A stretch of 64,000 nucleotides of DNA from Acetobacter oryzoeni (lineage in GTDB: Bacteria; Pseudomonadota; Alphaproteobacteria; Acetobacterales; Acetobacteraceae). The DNA lies in contig NZ_CP042808.1 of assembly GCF_004014775.2 (NCBI RefSeq), forward strand, positions 558,001 to 622,000, given 5' to 3'. Shown piece by piece: positions 15,825-25,092 of the stretch. Position 1 is the first letter of the stretch. Every line of letters begins with the position of its first letter. The translations under genes were made by a program, and so were the position numbers. The notes under the pieces are model-generated. The model was not told the DNA's origin and made no database searches. It saw nothing but the letters and a program-made list of their open reading frames with translations.

Positions 15825-18130
15825 CTGCCCGCCATCGGTTTTGTGCACATTGGCCCGTATGGCACGTGGTTGTGCTGGTGTTGCTGCCTGTGCTGGTGCA
15901 TCTGCTAGAACTGCTTGGCCCGGCCCTGTGGGGTGGTGCAACGTCCGACCCCATTTCCGTGCTTTCGGCAGGTACGCAAACGCGGCGTAACTGGCTGGAA
16001 GGCGGCATTCTGCCTGGCTTGCCGGGGTGGGTGGATGGCTGCGCGGGTGTGATTGTGCAGGCACTGGGGCACTTGGCCGCGGCAGATTGGCGGCATGGTA
16101 TTCTGCCGTGGTGGAACCCGTATAGCGGCGTGGGCATGCCGCTTGCGGGGGAGTATCAGCCCGGCGCGTTCTTTCTGCCTTTTGTGCTGCTTTTAGGGCT
16201 GCCCGGTGGGTTGCTGTTTCTTAAAATTGCGCTGCAAATTCTGGCAGGTTTTTGCATGTACGCCCTGTTGCGCAAACTGGGGATGGATGCGCGCGTGGTG
16301 TTGGCGGGGGCCGTGCTGTGGGCGTTTAACGGTACGTTTGCATGGGCATCGGATGGGCCAAGCCAGCCGCTGGCCTTTTTGCCGCTGGCCCTGCTGGGGG
16401 TGGAGGTATTGCGCGGCACAGCACGTGGCTGGGCCGGTGTGCGTAACTGGAGCATTCTGGCCCTTGGCTTGGGCGGCATGGTGCTTTCCAGCTTTCCCGA
16501 AACCGCGTTTTTGCAAGGCACATTGGTGCTGTGCTGGGCGCTTTTGCGGCTGGCGCAACAGCCTGCGGGGGAGCGTGCACCGTTTGCCGCCGCCATTGCG
16601 GTTGGGGGCAGCACGGCGCTGCTTTTGGCCGCCCCGCAGCTTGTGGCATTTGCCACCTATCTGCCCCATGCGTGGGTGGGAGACCACGCAGCGGGTATTT
16701 CCATCACCCAGCCCATAACGTGTTGGGCCATGGCGCTGTTTCCCTACATCAATGGCCCCATTTTTTACGGCCCGGCTTCTCGGTACGAGGCATGGTGGAG
16801 CGTGGGCGGATACTGGGGCACCGTGCTGCCATTTCTGGCCGTTCTGGGCCTGTGGGGGCGAAGGGAGCGGGCCGTGCGTATACTGCTGGCGGCCTATTTT
16901 GTGGCGTGTGTGGGCAAGCAGGCCAACCTGCCCGGCATAGCCCCGCTTGTGGATATGATACCCGGCATAGCGCTCACGTTTTTTCATCGCTTTTGCTACC
17001 CGATGGAGGAAATGGCGCTTCTTCTTCTGGCTGCCTTCGGGCTGGATGATGTGTGCCGCCATGCCGTCATTCAGGCGCGTGCGGAGAGTGCAAAACAATG
17101 CACCAAAAATTGGCTGGCAACAGCATGGCCCGCATTATGCGCCGGAGGTGTGTTGCTACTGGCCACCTATACCGTGTGGCGCTGGAACGCTCCCGCGCGG
17201 GCGGACTTATGGGGTTTTGCGCAGGGGCCTGTTTCTTCCCGCTTTTATGCGTTTGGTTCCGTGCTGGCCGGTGGTGCGCTGGTGGCGCTGTGCCTTGCCG
17301 CGTTGCTGCTGCCCATTTTGGCGCGGTGGCGGGTGGCGGTTCTGGCAAGTGTTGTGGTGGCAGAAGCACTTTTTCTGTTTTGTGTGCCGCTGCTTTCCAC
17401 CCGCAGCGTGTTGCCGGTAGATGCCACGCTGATGAACACCATGAAGGCCCAGATCGGGCTGAACAGGTTTGTCTCCCTCGGCGGGTTGGCCCCCAATTAT
17501 GGCGCGTATTTTGGGCTGGCTTCCATCAACCACAATGGCGTGCCCATGCCTGCGGCGTGGATTGCCCGTTTGCAGCACGATTTTGGCACCAACCTCAACC
17601 CCGTAACGTTTGATGGCATTACGCCCAACACCCCAAATGGGCACTTCTTTTTGCAGGATGTGCTGGGCCAAAAGCCGGAGGTGTTGGAACGCTTGGGTGT
17701 AGCACTGGCGGTGGTGCCACATGGTATGGAATTGCCGGGCCAGCAGGAGGCCCCTGCCGAAAAGCGCCTGCAACTTCTTTACAGCAGTGCGGCGAATGAT
17801 CTGTACCGCCTACCGCATCCCACCCCGTATTTTGAGGCCCCCGAGAACTGCGAGATCCAACCACTTTCACGCACCGCACTGCGCACAAATTGCCGCACGC
17901 CTGCTACGCTTATCCGGCACGAACTCATGTTGCCCGGCTGGCATGTGCGCATAAACGGGCAGGAAGCCACCCTTGGGTATGAAGAAAACCTGTTCCAGCG
18001 CGTAGCTTTACCAAACGGGCCAGCGGAAATTCGCTTTTCCTTTACCCCACCCGGCATGGCGTGGGGCTGGGCGGGGCTGGTGTTTGGGCTGGTCCTACTG
18101 GGGCTGGGCTTTGGGCGCGGGCAGCGTTAA
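15806..18130 (+). CDS. YfhO-like large membrane protein
   Basis: A 774-residue polytopic membrane protein of the YfhO/GT-C-like class. A run of about 11-12 hydrophobic segments is followed by a soluble C-terminal region (about 560-745) and a last membrane helix at the C-terminus. The region WWNPYSGVGMPLAGEYQPGAF, an extracytoplasmic loop after the first helix, is typical of YfhO proteins, some of which are lipid-linked glycosylation factors. Start 15806 has AAGG seven bases upstream; a GTG at 15866 is possible. The stop codon overlaps the stop of the convergent OPT gene. The substrate is unknown. Confidence 0.7.
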   Translation: MPAFSFSARHRFCAHWPVWHVVVLVLLPVLVHLLELLGPALWGGATSDPISVLSAGTQTRRNWLEGGILPGLPGWVDGCAGVIVQALGHLAAADWRHGILPWWNPYSGVGMPLAGEYQPGAFFLPFVLLLGLPGGLLFLKIALQILAGFCMYALLRKLGMDARVVLAGAVLWAFNGTFAWASDGPSQPLAFLPLALLGVEVLRGTARGWAGVRNWSILALGLGGMVLSSFPETAFLQGTLVLCWALLRLAQQPAGERAPFAAAIAVGGSTALLLAAPQLVAFATYLPHAWVGDHAAGISITQPITCWAMALFPYINGPIFYGPASRYEAWWSVGGYWGTVLPFLAVLGLWGRRERAVRILLAAYFVACVGKQANLPGIAPLVDMIPGIALTFFHRFCYPMEEMALLLLAAFGLDDVCRHAVIQARAESAKQCTKNWLATAWPALCAGGVLLLATYTVWRWNAPARADLWGFAQGPVSSRFYAFGSVLAGGALVALCLAALLLPILARWRVAVLASVVVAEALFLFCVPLLSTRSVLPVDATLMNTMKAQIGLNRFVSLGGLAPNYGAYFGLASINHNGVPMPAAWIARLQHDFGTNLNPVTFDGITPNTPNGHFFLQDVLGQKPEVLERLGVALAVVPHGMELPGQQEAPAEKRLQLLYSSAANDLYRLPHPTPYFEAPENCEIQPLSRTALRTNCRTPATLIRHELMLPGWHVRINGQEATLGYEENLFQRVALPNGPAEIRFSFTPPGMAWGWAGLVFGLVLLGLGFGRGQR

Positions 18131-20097
18131 CGGCCCAGTGCTTCGGCTTGCAGGGTTTTGCGGGCAAACCACCAGCACGCGGCCCCAAAAGCCGCAACGC
18201 CCAATACAGGTGGCAGGCTTTGGGGCACATATTGAGCAATAGAGAGGGCATCATCCTGCCCTAGCGCGCCAGAAAGCACGGCCAGCGCCACGCCTGTCAG
18301 GCTTTCACCCACAATAAAGCCGGAGGCCAACATGGTGCCAATGGCGGTAGTGGAGGTGGAAGCACCCTGCGCGGTTTGCGCCCTGCGGGTTTTGATATGG
18401 TGCTTTAGCCCCCAGCCCAGAATAGCCCCAAAAGCCAACGTAATGCTGACAGAGGCAGGCAGATACAGCCCCACCGCCACACCCAAAGGTGGCAATGCCA
18501 TATGGCGGCGGCGCAAAAGCTGGTCTACCCCCACCAGAACAGCCCCCAGCACCATGCCAATTGAGAGCATGCTCCAGTCTAGCGAGTGTGTGAAAATGCC
18601 GTTGGCAATCATGGCTATCAGCGCGGGTTGTGGGGCGGAGAGCGCATGAGTGGGGTCCATGCCCGGGCGGGGCATGGCACCCGCAAAACCGTAGGCCTGA
18701 TAAAGCAGGTTCAGCACGGGCGGAATAACCGCAGCGCCTACCACGCAGCCTACAATCAGCGCCACTTCCTGCTTCCACGGTGAGGCCCCAACAAGCTGCC
18801 CGGTTTTAAGATCCTGCAAGTTATCGTTGGAAATAGCCACTGTGGCGGTAATGGCCGAAAGCACTAAAATGGTAAAAGCCGTGGCCAGTTTTTGCCCTTC
18901 CGCCATCATGCTGGTGGGGGCAAGGCCCAAGGCTTCCAACGCCAGAATCATCAGGGCGGAAAGCACAGCGCCAATAATGATAATGCCCGATATGGGGGAG
19001 GAGGATGAGCCCACAATGCCCGCCATATAGCCGCAGGCAGCGGCCATAATAAAACCGAACACAATGCAAAACAGCACGGCAGCGGCCACAACAGGCCAGA
19101 ACCCCACCGCCACAGGGGCCAGAAAATACGCAAACAGCCCGGCCAGCATGGCGGCAGAAAGCAGCAGCAGCAGCCCCATGCTGCGGCCAGACATATCGCG
19201 CTCGGCATCGGGCACCAGTGTTTGGCCACGGCCAGCAAACATGGCGCGCAGGCCACGTAGCACAGGCGGCATAAGCTCCACCAATGTCCAGAGAGATGCC
19301 ACGGCAATGGCGCCCGCGCCAATAAAGCGCACCTTGTGCAGCCACACCTCATGCGCAAAGGCGGCAGGGGCCAGATGCTGCGGGTTGGGCAAATGGGCCG
19401 TAAGCCACGGCACACCCATGCCCCACGCCAAAATGCAGCCCAGCAGCATGGCCAGCCCGCCTGCCAACCCTACCAGATACCCCGCACCCACAAGGGCAAG
19501 GGAAAGCCCGCCGGAAAACTGAAACACCGCTGCCCCGGCCGAGGCCGTAAGGGTGAGTGTATCTGCCCAAAGCCGCAGCCCGGCACTGGCGAATGAGAAA
19601 AGCGTGGCAATAACGCCGCCGCCAATAAGGGCGCGCAGCCCTTGGCTATGGCCTTTTTCTGCCCCGGCGCGCAGAATTTCTGCCGCAGCCACACCTTCCG
19701 GGTAAGGCAGACTGCTTTCTGTTACCAGCGCACGCCGCAGCGGGATGGTAAACAGCACGCCCAATATGCCCCCGGCGAGGGAAAGCCCAGCCGTTTGCCA
19801 GAACGGAAAGTTTTGCCAATACCCCGCCATCACCAGCCCCGGAAAAGTGGCAAACACGCAAGAAAGCGTGCCCGCTGCCGAGGCCTGACTTTGCACCATG
19901 TTGTTTTCCAAAATGGAGCCACCACCCAGCATCCGCAGCACCGCCATGGAAATAACCGCGGCAGGAATGGAGGAGGCAAACGTTAACCCAATACGCAGGC
20001 CCAGATACACGTTGGAGGCGGTAAAAACGATGGTGATAAGCGCGCCCAGTATAAGCCCGCGCAGGGTGAGTTCTTGGCGGGTGGGGGATGGCGTCAT
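18127..20097 (-). CDS. OPT-family oligopeptide transporter
   Basis: A 656-residue inner-membrane protein with about 15-16 hydrophobic helices. The N-terminal pattern ASNVYLGLRIGLTFASSIPA and the motif SLPYPEGVAAAEIL identify the bacterial OPT (oligopeptide/metal-chelate) family. In this family the substrates are small peptides or peptide-like metal complexes, taken up with protons. It is a single gene whose stop codon shares the sequence TTAA with the stop of the convergent YfhO-like gene (18127-18130). Downstream on the same strand nothing is linked; the upstream neighbour is a porin, which might provide outer-membrane entry. Confidence 0.85.
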   Translation of the reverse strand: MTPSPTRQELTLRGLILGALITIVFTASNVYLGLRIGLTFASSIPAAVISMAVLRMLGGGSILENNMVQSQASAAGTLSCVFATFPGLVMAGYWQNFPFWQTAGLSLAGGILGVLFTIPLRRALVTESSLPYPEGVAAAEILRAGAEKGHSQGLRALIGGGVIATLFSFASAGLRLWADTLTLTASAGAAVFQFSGGLSLALVGAGYLVGLAGGLAMLLGCILAWGMGVPWLTAHLPNPQHLAPAAFAHEVWLHKVRFIGAGAIAVASLWTLVELMPPVLRGLRAMFAGRGQTLVPDAERDMSGRSMGLLLLLSAAMLAGLFAYFLAPVAVGFWPVVAAAVLFCIVFGFIMAAACGYMAGIVGSSSSPISGIIIIGAVLSALMILALEALGLAPTSMMAEGQKLATAFTILVLSAITATVAISNDNLQDLKTGQLVGASPWKQEVALIVGCVVGAAVIPPVLNLLYQAYGFAGAMPRPGMDPTHALSAPQPALIAMIANGIFTHSLDWSMLSIGMVLGAVLVGVDQLLRRRHMALPPLGVAVGLYLPASVSITLAFGAILGWGLKHHIKTRRAQTAQGASTSTTAIGTMLASGFIVGESLTGVALAVLSGALGQDDALSIAQYVPQSLPPVLGVAAFGAACWWFARKTLQAEALGR

Positions 20098-20275
20098 GCT
20101 GGGGCCTCGGGCTGCTGCTTGGTCTGGCTGTGGCAGGGCGGCCCGATGGGTGCATGTTCAGGACATGCGTGGCGCGTGGGGCTGCCCCGTCTGGTTTGTA
20201 TATGCTGCAAGCATTACGATGGACGGGGCAGTTTGTCTGTACCGCAGTGCCCTTATGGGGCACGCAAGGGTGGTG

Positions 20276-22141
20276 TTAGAACGTCAGTTCCAAGTTGCTC
20301 TGCACGAACGCGCCGGAGGAGGCGCCCGCGTTGATCATGGTTTTGGAGGCAAAAATATATTCACCATCAATGCTTAGCGTAATGTGGCGCGTGGCACGCC
20401 ACGTAAAGCTGGCCTGCGGCATGGTGGCCGTATAGGCCCCGTGTGGGCGCAGGTTATAAAAAGCCGTGCCACTGGCATAAATGGCATCCTGTTTGCTGTT
20501 GCGCCACACCACGGGCACCTTCATCAGCAAGGTGGTGTTAGGGGTGGGGGAAACCGTGGCAATAGGCCCTACATCAATAATGTTGGATTGCCCGATATAG
20601 GTGCTGATATCCAGGTAATAGGCGCTGGGCACGTAGGGTGAAAGAAAGCTGCCCCAACTGCTGCTCTGGCTTTTGTTCATGTTGCCGCCAGACACATCAT
20701 CCACCTGAATGCCCACAGCCGGGTGCCCCGCCCATTTGGCAAAGCGCCATGAAAGTGTGGCGTTGACGGAATAGGCAGAAACAGGCCGTGTGGGGCCGCT
20801 TTTGGCGGCGCGGAATTCTCCGCCCTGCCACATGCCGCCAACAGAAAATTCAAGCGGCCCGGCGTTGCCCCATACGCGCATGCCCGGCGTATCGCGGTGG
20901 GTAGAGCCCGCAATGCTGCCACCTGCTGCGGTGGGCAGGGCGCTGCTGGCCAGAATGATGCCGTAGTAAAAGCTATCTACAAACACCTGGCTGCTTTTGC
21001 CTAAAAACGAGAACTTGGGCAGCGCGTAAGATGTGTAGGCCCCAAACAGGCGAGACCTCCACCCCACGGTATCATGGAAGGCAATGGGCGGGCTGTTATC
21101 TGTCAGGGTCAGGTAAAAGCCATCTACGCGAAAGTTCTTCCAAAAGGCGTAGCCGCGCAGGCCGTTCCATGAATAGGGCAGCGTGGGGTACACGCTGCCT
21201 GCCGTAAAATACGGGGGTGCGTCCAAAAAGGTCATGCGCCCGGCCATGCCGCCTACGGTGGCGCCCAGCACCTTGCCGCGCACTTCTACAAATGCCTGCT
21301 GGGCATCCAGCTTGCTGCGCCAGCGGCCCCCGGCATAGCCATAGTAGTTTACACCTGCGGCCTGCCCGCTCATCAATTCACCATACAGGCGGACGTGTTC
21401 ACCTAAGTGCAGGTCTGCGCCCAGATTCCAGCGGAAGTTGTTGCGGTAGGCGGGGTCTTTTTTAATGGTGCCAAAGCCTGCGCGCTGATCATAAAAATTG
21501 TGCTGGCGAAAGTTGCCGCTGAAGGACAGATAAATATCGCCTTCTTGATTGAAGGGAATGTATTTGAGCGCATCCATGGCATCCAGGCGGTTGCGCTTGT
21601 CCCGCAGGCTGGACCAATCCTCCGCCCAACGAGAAACAGCGTAATACCCCACGGTGCCAAACCCTGCGGCGGCCCCGGTATTGGCGTTAAATACCCCCCA
21701 CGGCCCTTGGTGCAGCAGGGCAGTAGGCAGGGGCGAAAGCTCCAGAGACTGTGGCTGACCATACGCTTCTGGCCGGCTGGTGAGCGGGGGCAGCAGGCGC
21801 GCATTGTCCCAAAACCCCGGTTTGGCCGCCGGTGCGGCAGAGGATGTCACTTCTGCTGGTGCTTCCTTGGCGGGCACAACGGTTGTTGCGGGGGCCCTGC
21901 GCACAGGAACAGATGTGTGCGGATAATGCAGATGCGCAGCATTGGGTGCTGTTTCTGCCGCGTGTGCAGATGGGGCAAGCCACACGGCAGCGCTGGCGGC
22001 AGAAGCTGCAAGCAGAATGTGCAGGCCAAAGGCAGGCCAATAAGTAGGCGTACGGGCAGAAAAGGCAGGAGGAGAAAAAGCCGGACAGTAAACGGCGGCA
22101 ATGGCCTGTCCGGGACGAGAAAATCCGGGGTATGCGGTCAT
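20276..22141 (-). CDS. Alginate-export-type outer-membrane porin
   Basis: A 621-residue protein with an N-terminal signal region (hydrophobic stretch LLAASAASAAVWLAPSAHA ending near residue 62) and a C-terminal barrel that alternates polar and hydrophobic residues and ends in LELTF, the terminal Phe recognised by the BAM machinery. The segment from about 150 matches the alginate_exp domain pattern. In acetic acid bacteria such porins are widespread, but polymer export is not proven and general solute entry is equally possible. An AT-rich inverted repeat sits in its promoter. The start is uncertain because the signal region is unusually long. Confidence 0.72.
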   Translation of the reverse strand: MTAYPGFSRPGQAIAAVYCPAFSPPAFSARTPTYWPAFGLHILLAASAASAAVWLAPSAHAAETAPNAAHLHYPHTSVPVRRAPATTVVPAKEAPAEVTSSAAPAAKPGFWDNARLLPPLTSRPEAYGQPQSLELSPLPTALLHQGPWGVFNANTGAAAGFGTVGYYAVSRWAEDWSSLRDKRNRLDAMDALKYIPFNQEGDIYLSFSGNFRQHNFYDQRAGFGTIKKDPAYRNNFRWNLGADLHLGEHVRLYGELMSGQAAGVNYYGYAGGRWRSKLDAQQAFVEVRGKVLGATVGGMAGRMTFLDAPPYFTAGSVYPTLPYSWNGLRGYAFWKNFRVDGFYLTLTDNSPPIAFHDTVGWRSRLFGAYTSYALPKFSFLGKSSQVFVDSFYYGIILASSALPTAAGGSIAGSTHRDTPGMRVWGNAGPLEFSVGGMWQGGEFRAAKSGPTRPVSAYSVNATLSWRFAKWAGHPAVGIQVDDVSGGNMNKSQSSSWGSFLSPYVPSAYYLDISTYIGQSNIIDVGPIATVSPTPNTTLLMKVPVVWRNSKQDAIYASGTAFYNLRPHGAYTATMPQASFTWRATRHITLSIDGEYIFASKTMINAGASSGAFVQSNLELTF

Positions 22142-22176
22142 GGGCCGGGGTTCGCTTCTTGTTATTTTTTTTTGAG

Positions 22177-22199
22177 AGATATTCTAATAATGAATATCT
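22177..22199. promoter_or_regulatory. Inverted repeat operator upstream of the porin gene
   Basis: AGATATTC (22177-22184) and GAATATCT (22192-22199) form a perfect eight-base inverted repeat with a seven-base AT spacer. It lies 36-58 bases upstream of the porin start, where a regulator would overlap the promoter. A partial resemblance to Fur sites exists, but the match is not convincing. Confidence 0.45.
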
Positions 22200-22388
22200 A
22201 ATATTTGGATGTTACCACTTCACGCGCTCAGGTCATATCTAAATTGCGTGTGGTGCATTCCTGCCCTGTGCAGCGTTTTGGGCTGAACAGGCGCGTATAA
22301 ACCGGCTGAAACTGGCAGTATTTCTTGGTTTTTTGTGCCAGCTTCAGGGTTTCATAAAAACTGTTTTAAAAAATCAACAAAAAAGTGT

Positions 22389-22889
22389 TCAGCCATCCAG
22401 CCTGTTCAGGCACCGCTGCGCGCGGTCAGACAGATGCACATCATGCACATGGGCCACAGCTTGGCGGGTCTGTTGGCGCCATGCGTGGCTCATACCTATG
22501 GGGGAGCACACGGCCTGCACATCGGCCTGCAAGGGGCCACCCTGTTTGGTGGCGGCCAGTACAATGGCCGGGTGCTTGGGCAGGGCGGCCTGCATGGTTT
22601 TATAAAGCGTGTGCGTTGTGCGCGAATCTGCTGCGGGCAAAAGTGCGGGCACAAGCCGCGCGGCATCGGGCTGGCCAGAGGCTACGGCGTGCTGCACATC
22701 CGCCCACCCTTTTTGGCGCGAGAGGGCTTGTGCCGTCTGGGCTGCGCCATCATGTTCCACCATGTTCAGAATATGGGTGGTGCGTTCTGGCTGCCGTGCA
22801 GGCAGCGGGGCATGTTGCAGGGCAAAAAGGCACATCCCCACCGGCACGCAGGCAGAAAGCACCGGCACAAGAGCACGCAAGAAACGCAA
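22389..22889 (-). CDS. Hypothetical exported or anchored protein with TTG start
   Basis: A 166-residue protein of unknown family. The frame remains open far upstream, but AGGAGG lies exactly eight bases before a TTG at 22889, which gives the N-terminus LRFLRALVPVLSACVPVGMC (Met in place of the first Leu), a good signal or anchor segment. The rest is a soluble, mildly helical domain with two cysteines (in QAVCSPIG and RAQRCLNRL). It is transcribed away from the DUF3126 gene and toward the porin promoter. No function can be given. Confidence 0.6.
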   Translation of the reverse strand: MRFLRALVPVLSACVPVGMCLFALQHAPLPARQPERTTHILNMVEHDGAAQTAQALSRQKGWADVQHAVASGQPDAARLVPALLPAADSRTTHTLYKTMQAALPKHPAIVLAATKQGGPLQADVQAVCSPIGMSHAWRQQTRQAVAHVHDVHLSDRAQRCLNRLDG

Positions 22890-23121
22890 TGGCAGATCCT
22901 CCTCTAACCTGTGGGTTACATGCACTGCAGAAAGTGGCGCTGGCAGGGCAATGCTGCGGAAAGGTTGCGGCAGCGTGGGTGGTTGTCCTATAGCGGGGCC
23001 ACAGATCGGAAAGGCGGCCGCGCCAGTGCCCGGTCGCTCCACCATTTTTGGGCGGGGTGGCCCATGCCTGCGCGGCCTGTCTTATTTTGGCGCAAAGTTA
23101 TGCCAGCAGGAAAAGAATGAC

Positions 23122-23352
23122 ATGAGCGGTTCCATATCTCCTTCAGAAATCTCCCGGCTCCAGACAGCTCTGCGCAGGCTGCTGGGTTCCGAAAAGCTGA
23201 CCATCAACCCCGCACCCCGTGCAGGTATGTCTGTTGAACTGGCAGCAGATGGTGAAGTGATTGGCACCATCCATCGTGATGATGAAGATGGTGATGTGTC
23301 CTACGCCGTAAACATTGTGGTGCTGGAAGAAGACCTGCCCGCAGCCAAATAA
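23122..23352 (+). CDS. DUF3126 family protein
   Basis: A 76-residue small soluble protein matching the DUF3126 pattern of alphaproteobacteria: an N-terminal helix (EISRLQTALRRLLGSEKL) followed by a short beta region (VELAADGEVIGTIHRDDEDGD) and an acidic end. The function of the family is unknown. The start at 23122 is set by homology; the frame is open upstream for 170 codons with no family counterpart. A 10-base-pair hairpin with a T-rich loop (23416-23446) separates it from the convergent DUF2939 gene. Confidence 0.8.
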   Translation: MSGSISPSEISRLQTALRRLLGSEKLTINPAPRAGMSVELAADGEVIGTIHRDDEDGDVSYAVNIVVLEEDLPAAK

Positions 23353-23415
23353 ATCTGGCGCACAGGCTTGCAAGGCCACTTCATGCGTAGGCTGGCACTC
23401 TATTGCCGCCTGCGG

Positions 23416-23446
23416 GTGGGTGGCCTTTTTTATAAGGGCCACCCAC
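23416..23446. terminator. Hairpin between convergent genes
   Basis: GTGGGTGGCC (23416-23425) pairs with GGCCACCCAC (23437-23446), with a T-rich loop. It lies between the ends of the DUF3126 and DUF2939 genes and may serve both directions, although no T tract follows the stem. Confidence 0.4.
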
Positions 23447-23474
23447 ATGCGCTAGGGAGAAGGCGGGTTAGATT

Positions 23475-24086
23475 TCAGGCGTTGGACGGCGCCGCAGAAG
23501 CCTGAAGCACTGGAGCCCGCGCAGTGGGGAATTCCACATTGGTAATTTTCCAGCGCCAGCCCTGTATCCGCATTTCAATGCGCAGGGGCGTTTCACGCTC
23601 ATGCCCCGGCAGGGGCACTTCCGCCACAAACTGATCAAGCCGTGCAAACCTTACGGAAGCATGGGCCGCCAGAGAGGCGAAGGAAATATTGGGCTGGCTG
23701 ACCGGCACCGCCGCCGGAATGGCCTGATCGACCAGCATGCCCAGATTGTTTTGCGTGACCGTGGTATCCACCGCATTGGAAACAGCGGTGGCAGCAAAGG
23801 ATTCACCAAACTCGGGCAGATCGTCCGAGGTAGGCACAAGGTGCAGGCCATTCAGCGTCTGGTGCTTGATGGAGGCATCCAGCGCCCCCCAGTTGATGAC
23901 CTGGCCAAGGGCCGTCATATCGTGCGCGTGCAGGGCGGAACCCACGCTCCACAGCGTGACAAAAGGGGAAGCCAGATACACACCCAGCGCTGCTGCGGCT
24001 GAGGCAACACATATCCCCCGCGCGGTCTGGCGCGGGGTCAGACTGGCTGCTCGGGCAGGTTGCCCAAACTGAGGAAGGGATATCAT
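23475..24086 (-). CDS. DUF2939 domain protein
   Basis: A 203-residue protein with one N-terminal membrane segment (CVASAAAALGVYLASPFVTLW, about 25-47), so probably anchored in the inner membrane with a periplasmic domain. The following sequence (ALHAHDMTALGQVINWGALDASIK) matches the DUF2939 pattern. The function is unknown. It lies opposite to the MoeB-like gene, and the 193-base divergent region between them holds a possible TetR-type operator close to moeB. Confidence 0.72.
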   Translation of the reverse strand: MISLPQFGQPARAASLTPRQTARGICVASAAAALGVYLASPFVTLWSVGSALHAHDMTALGQVINWGALDASIKHQTLNGLHLVPTSDDLPEFGESFAATAVSNAVDTTVTQNNLGMLVDQAIPAAVPVSQPNISFASLAAHASVRFARLDQFVAEVPLPGHERETPLRIEMRIQGWRWKITNVEFPTARAPVLQASAAPSNA

Positions 24087-24233
24087 GTTTGCATTCCTCT
24101 TATGTTGATTTTGCAGGTTACTATAACAGAAGCATACCTCTGATGCACACTAACATGTCATGTTTTGGGTGTTATTACAAAAACGTGATTTCTGCCACAA
24201 CACGAAGCATGATGGCTGTTTAACGCCATTCTG

Positions 24234-24243
24234 ACCGATCGGT
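24234..24243. promoter_or_regulatory. TetR-type palindrome upstream of the MoeB-like gene
   Basis: ACCGATCGGT is a perfect ten-base palindrome 36-46 bases before the MoeB-like start. GACCGATCGGT-type sites are common operators of TetR-family repressors. No TetR gene is visible in the window, so the regulator would be elsewhere. Confidence 0.35.
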
Positions 24244-24279
24244 TCACTGCCTTTTTTACTTTTTTCAGGACGCCCCACC

Positions 24280-25092
24280 ATGATTTCGCAGTTTTCTGAA
24301 GACGAGATCCAGCGCTATTCCCGCCACATTCTTTTGCCCGAGGTTGGCGGAATTGGGCAGATGGCGCTGAAAGGGGCTTCCGTGCTGATTATTGGCGCGG
24401 GGGGCTTGGGTTCACCCACGGCACTGTATCTGGCCGCAGCCGGTGTAGGGCGCATCGGGCTGGTGGATGATGATGTGGTGGAGCTTTCCAACCTTCAGCG
24501 GCAGATCCTGCACGCCACGGCAGATGTGGGCCGCAGGAAGATAGACTCCGCCCGCGCCACGCTGGAGGCCCTCAACCCCGGTATTGTGGTGGAAACACAC
24601 CCCCAGCGGCTGGATGCGATATCCGCAGAAGGGCTGATAAGCCAGTACGATCTGGTGTGTGATGGGTGCGATAACTTTGCCACCCGCTATGTGGTGAACG
24701 CCGCCTGTGTAAAAACCCGCAAAGTGCTGGTTTCCGCCGCTGTGCAGCGGTTTGAGGGGCAACTTTCCACCTTTCGCCCGTGGCGCGGTGGGCCGTGTTA
24801 CCACTGCCTCTACCCACAAACCGATGGTGAAGCCTCTGGCCTGAGCTGTGGTGAGGCCGGGGTGTTTGGCGCCGTAACGGGCGTGATGGGCACCTTGCAG
24901 GCCACCGAGGCCCTGAAGGAGCTGCTGAATATAGGGGAAAGCATGGCTGGGCGTTTGCTGATGTGGGATGCCCTGCGCACGCGCTTTACCACCATTATGC
25001 TGGAGGCAGACCCCAACTGCCCCGTATGTGGCGGCATGGGGGCGGAACATGCCCACACGCCCCAACAACAGGCCGCACCTTCTGCCGGGTAG
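24280..25092 (+). CDS. MoeB/ThiF/HesA-family sulfur-carrier adenylyltransferase
   Basis: A 270-residue E1-like enzyme that adenylates the C-terminal glycine of a sulfur carrier protein (MoaD or ThiS type). The ATP-binding site is seen in IIGAGGLGSPTALYLAAAG (about 35-53), with LSNLQRQILH following. Two zinc CxxC motifs are present: CYHC near 173 and CPVC near 247. Length and motifs fit MoeB as well as ThiF; the carrier is not nearby, so the pathway (molybdopterin or thiamine) remains open. No rhodanese domain is attached. Confidence 0.82.
   Translation: MISQFSEDEIQRYSRHILLPEVGGIGQMALKGASVLIIGAGGLGSPTALYLAAAGVGRIGLVDDDVVELSNLQRQILHATADVGRRKIDSARATLEALNPGIVVETHPQRLDAISAEGLISQYDLVCDGCDNFATRYVVNAACVKTRKVLVSAAVQRFEGQLSTFRPWRGGPCYHCLYPQTDGEASGLSCGEAGVFGAVTGVMGTLQATEALKELLNIGESMAGRLLMWDALRTRFTTIMLEADPNCPVCGGMGAEHAHTPQQQAAPSAG

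Noticed and set aside
22890..23045. Upstream extension of the exported hypothetical protein
   Set aside because: The residues are Pro/Gly-rich without a signal sequence, whereas the TTG at 22889 has a perfect ribosome site and signal-type N-terminus.
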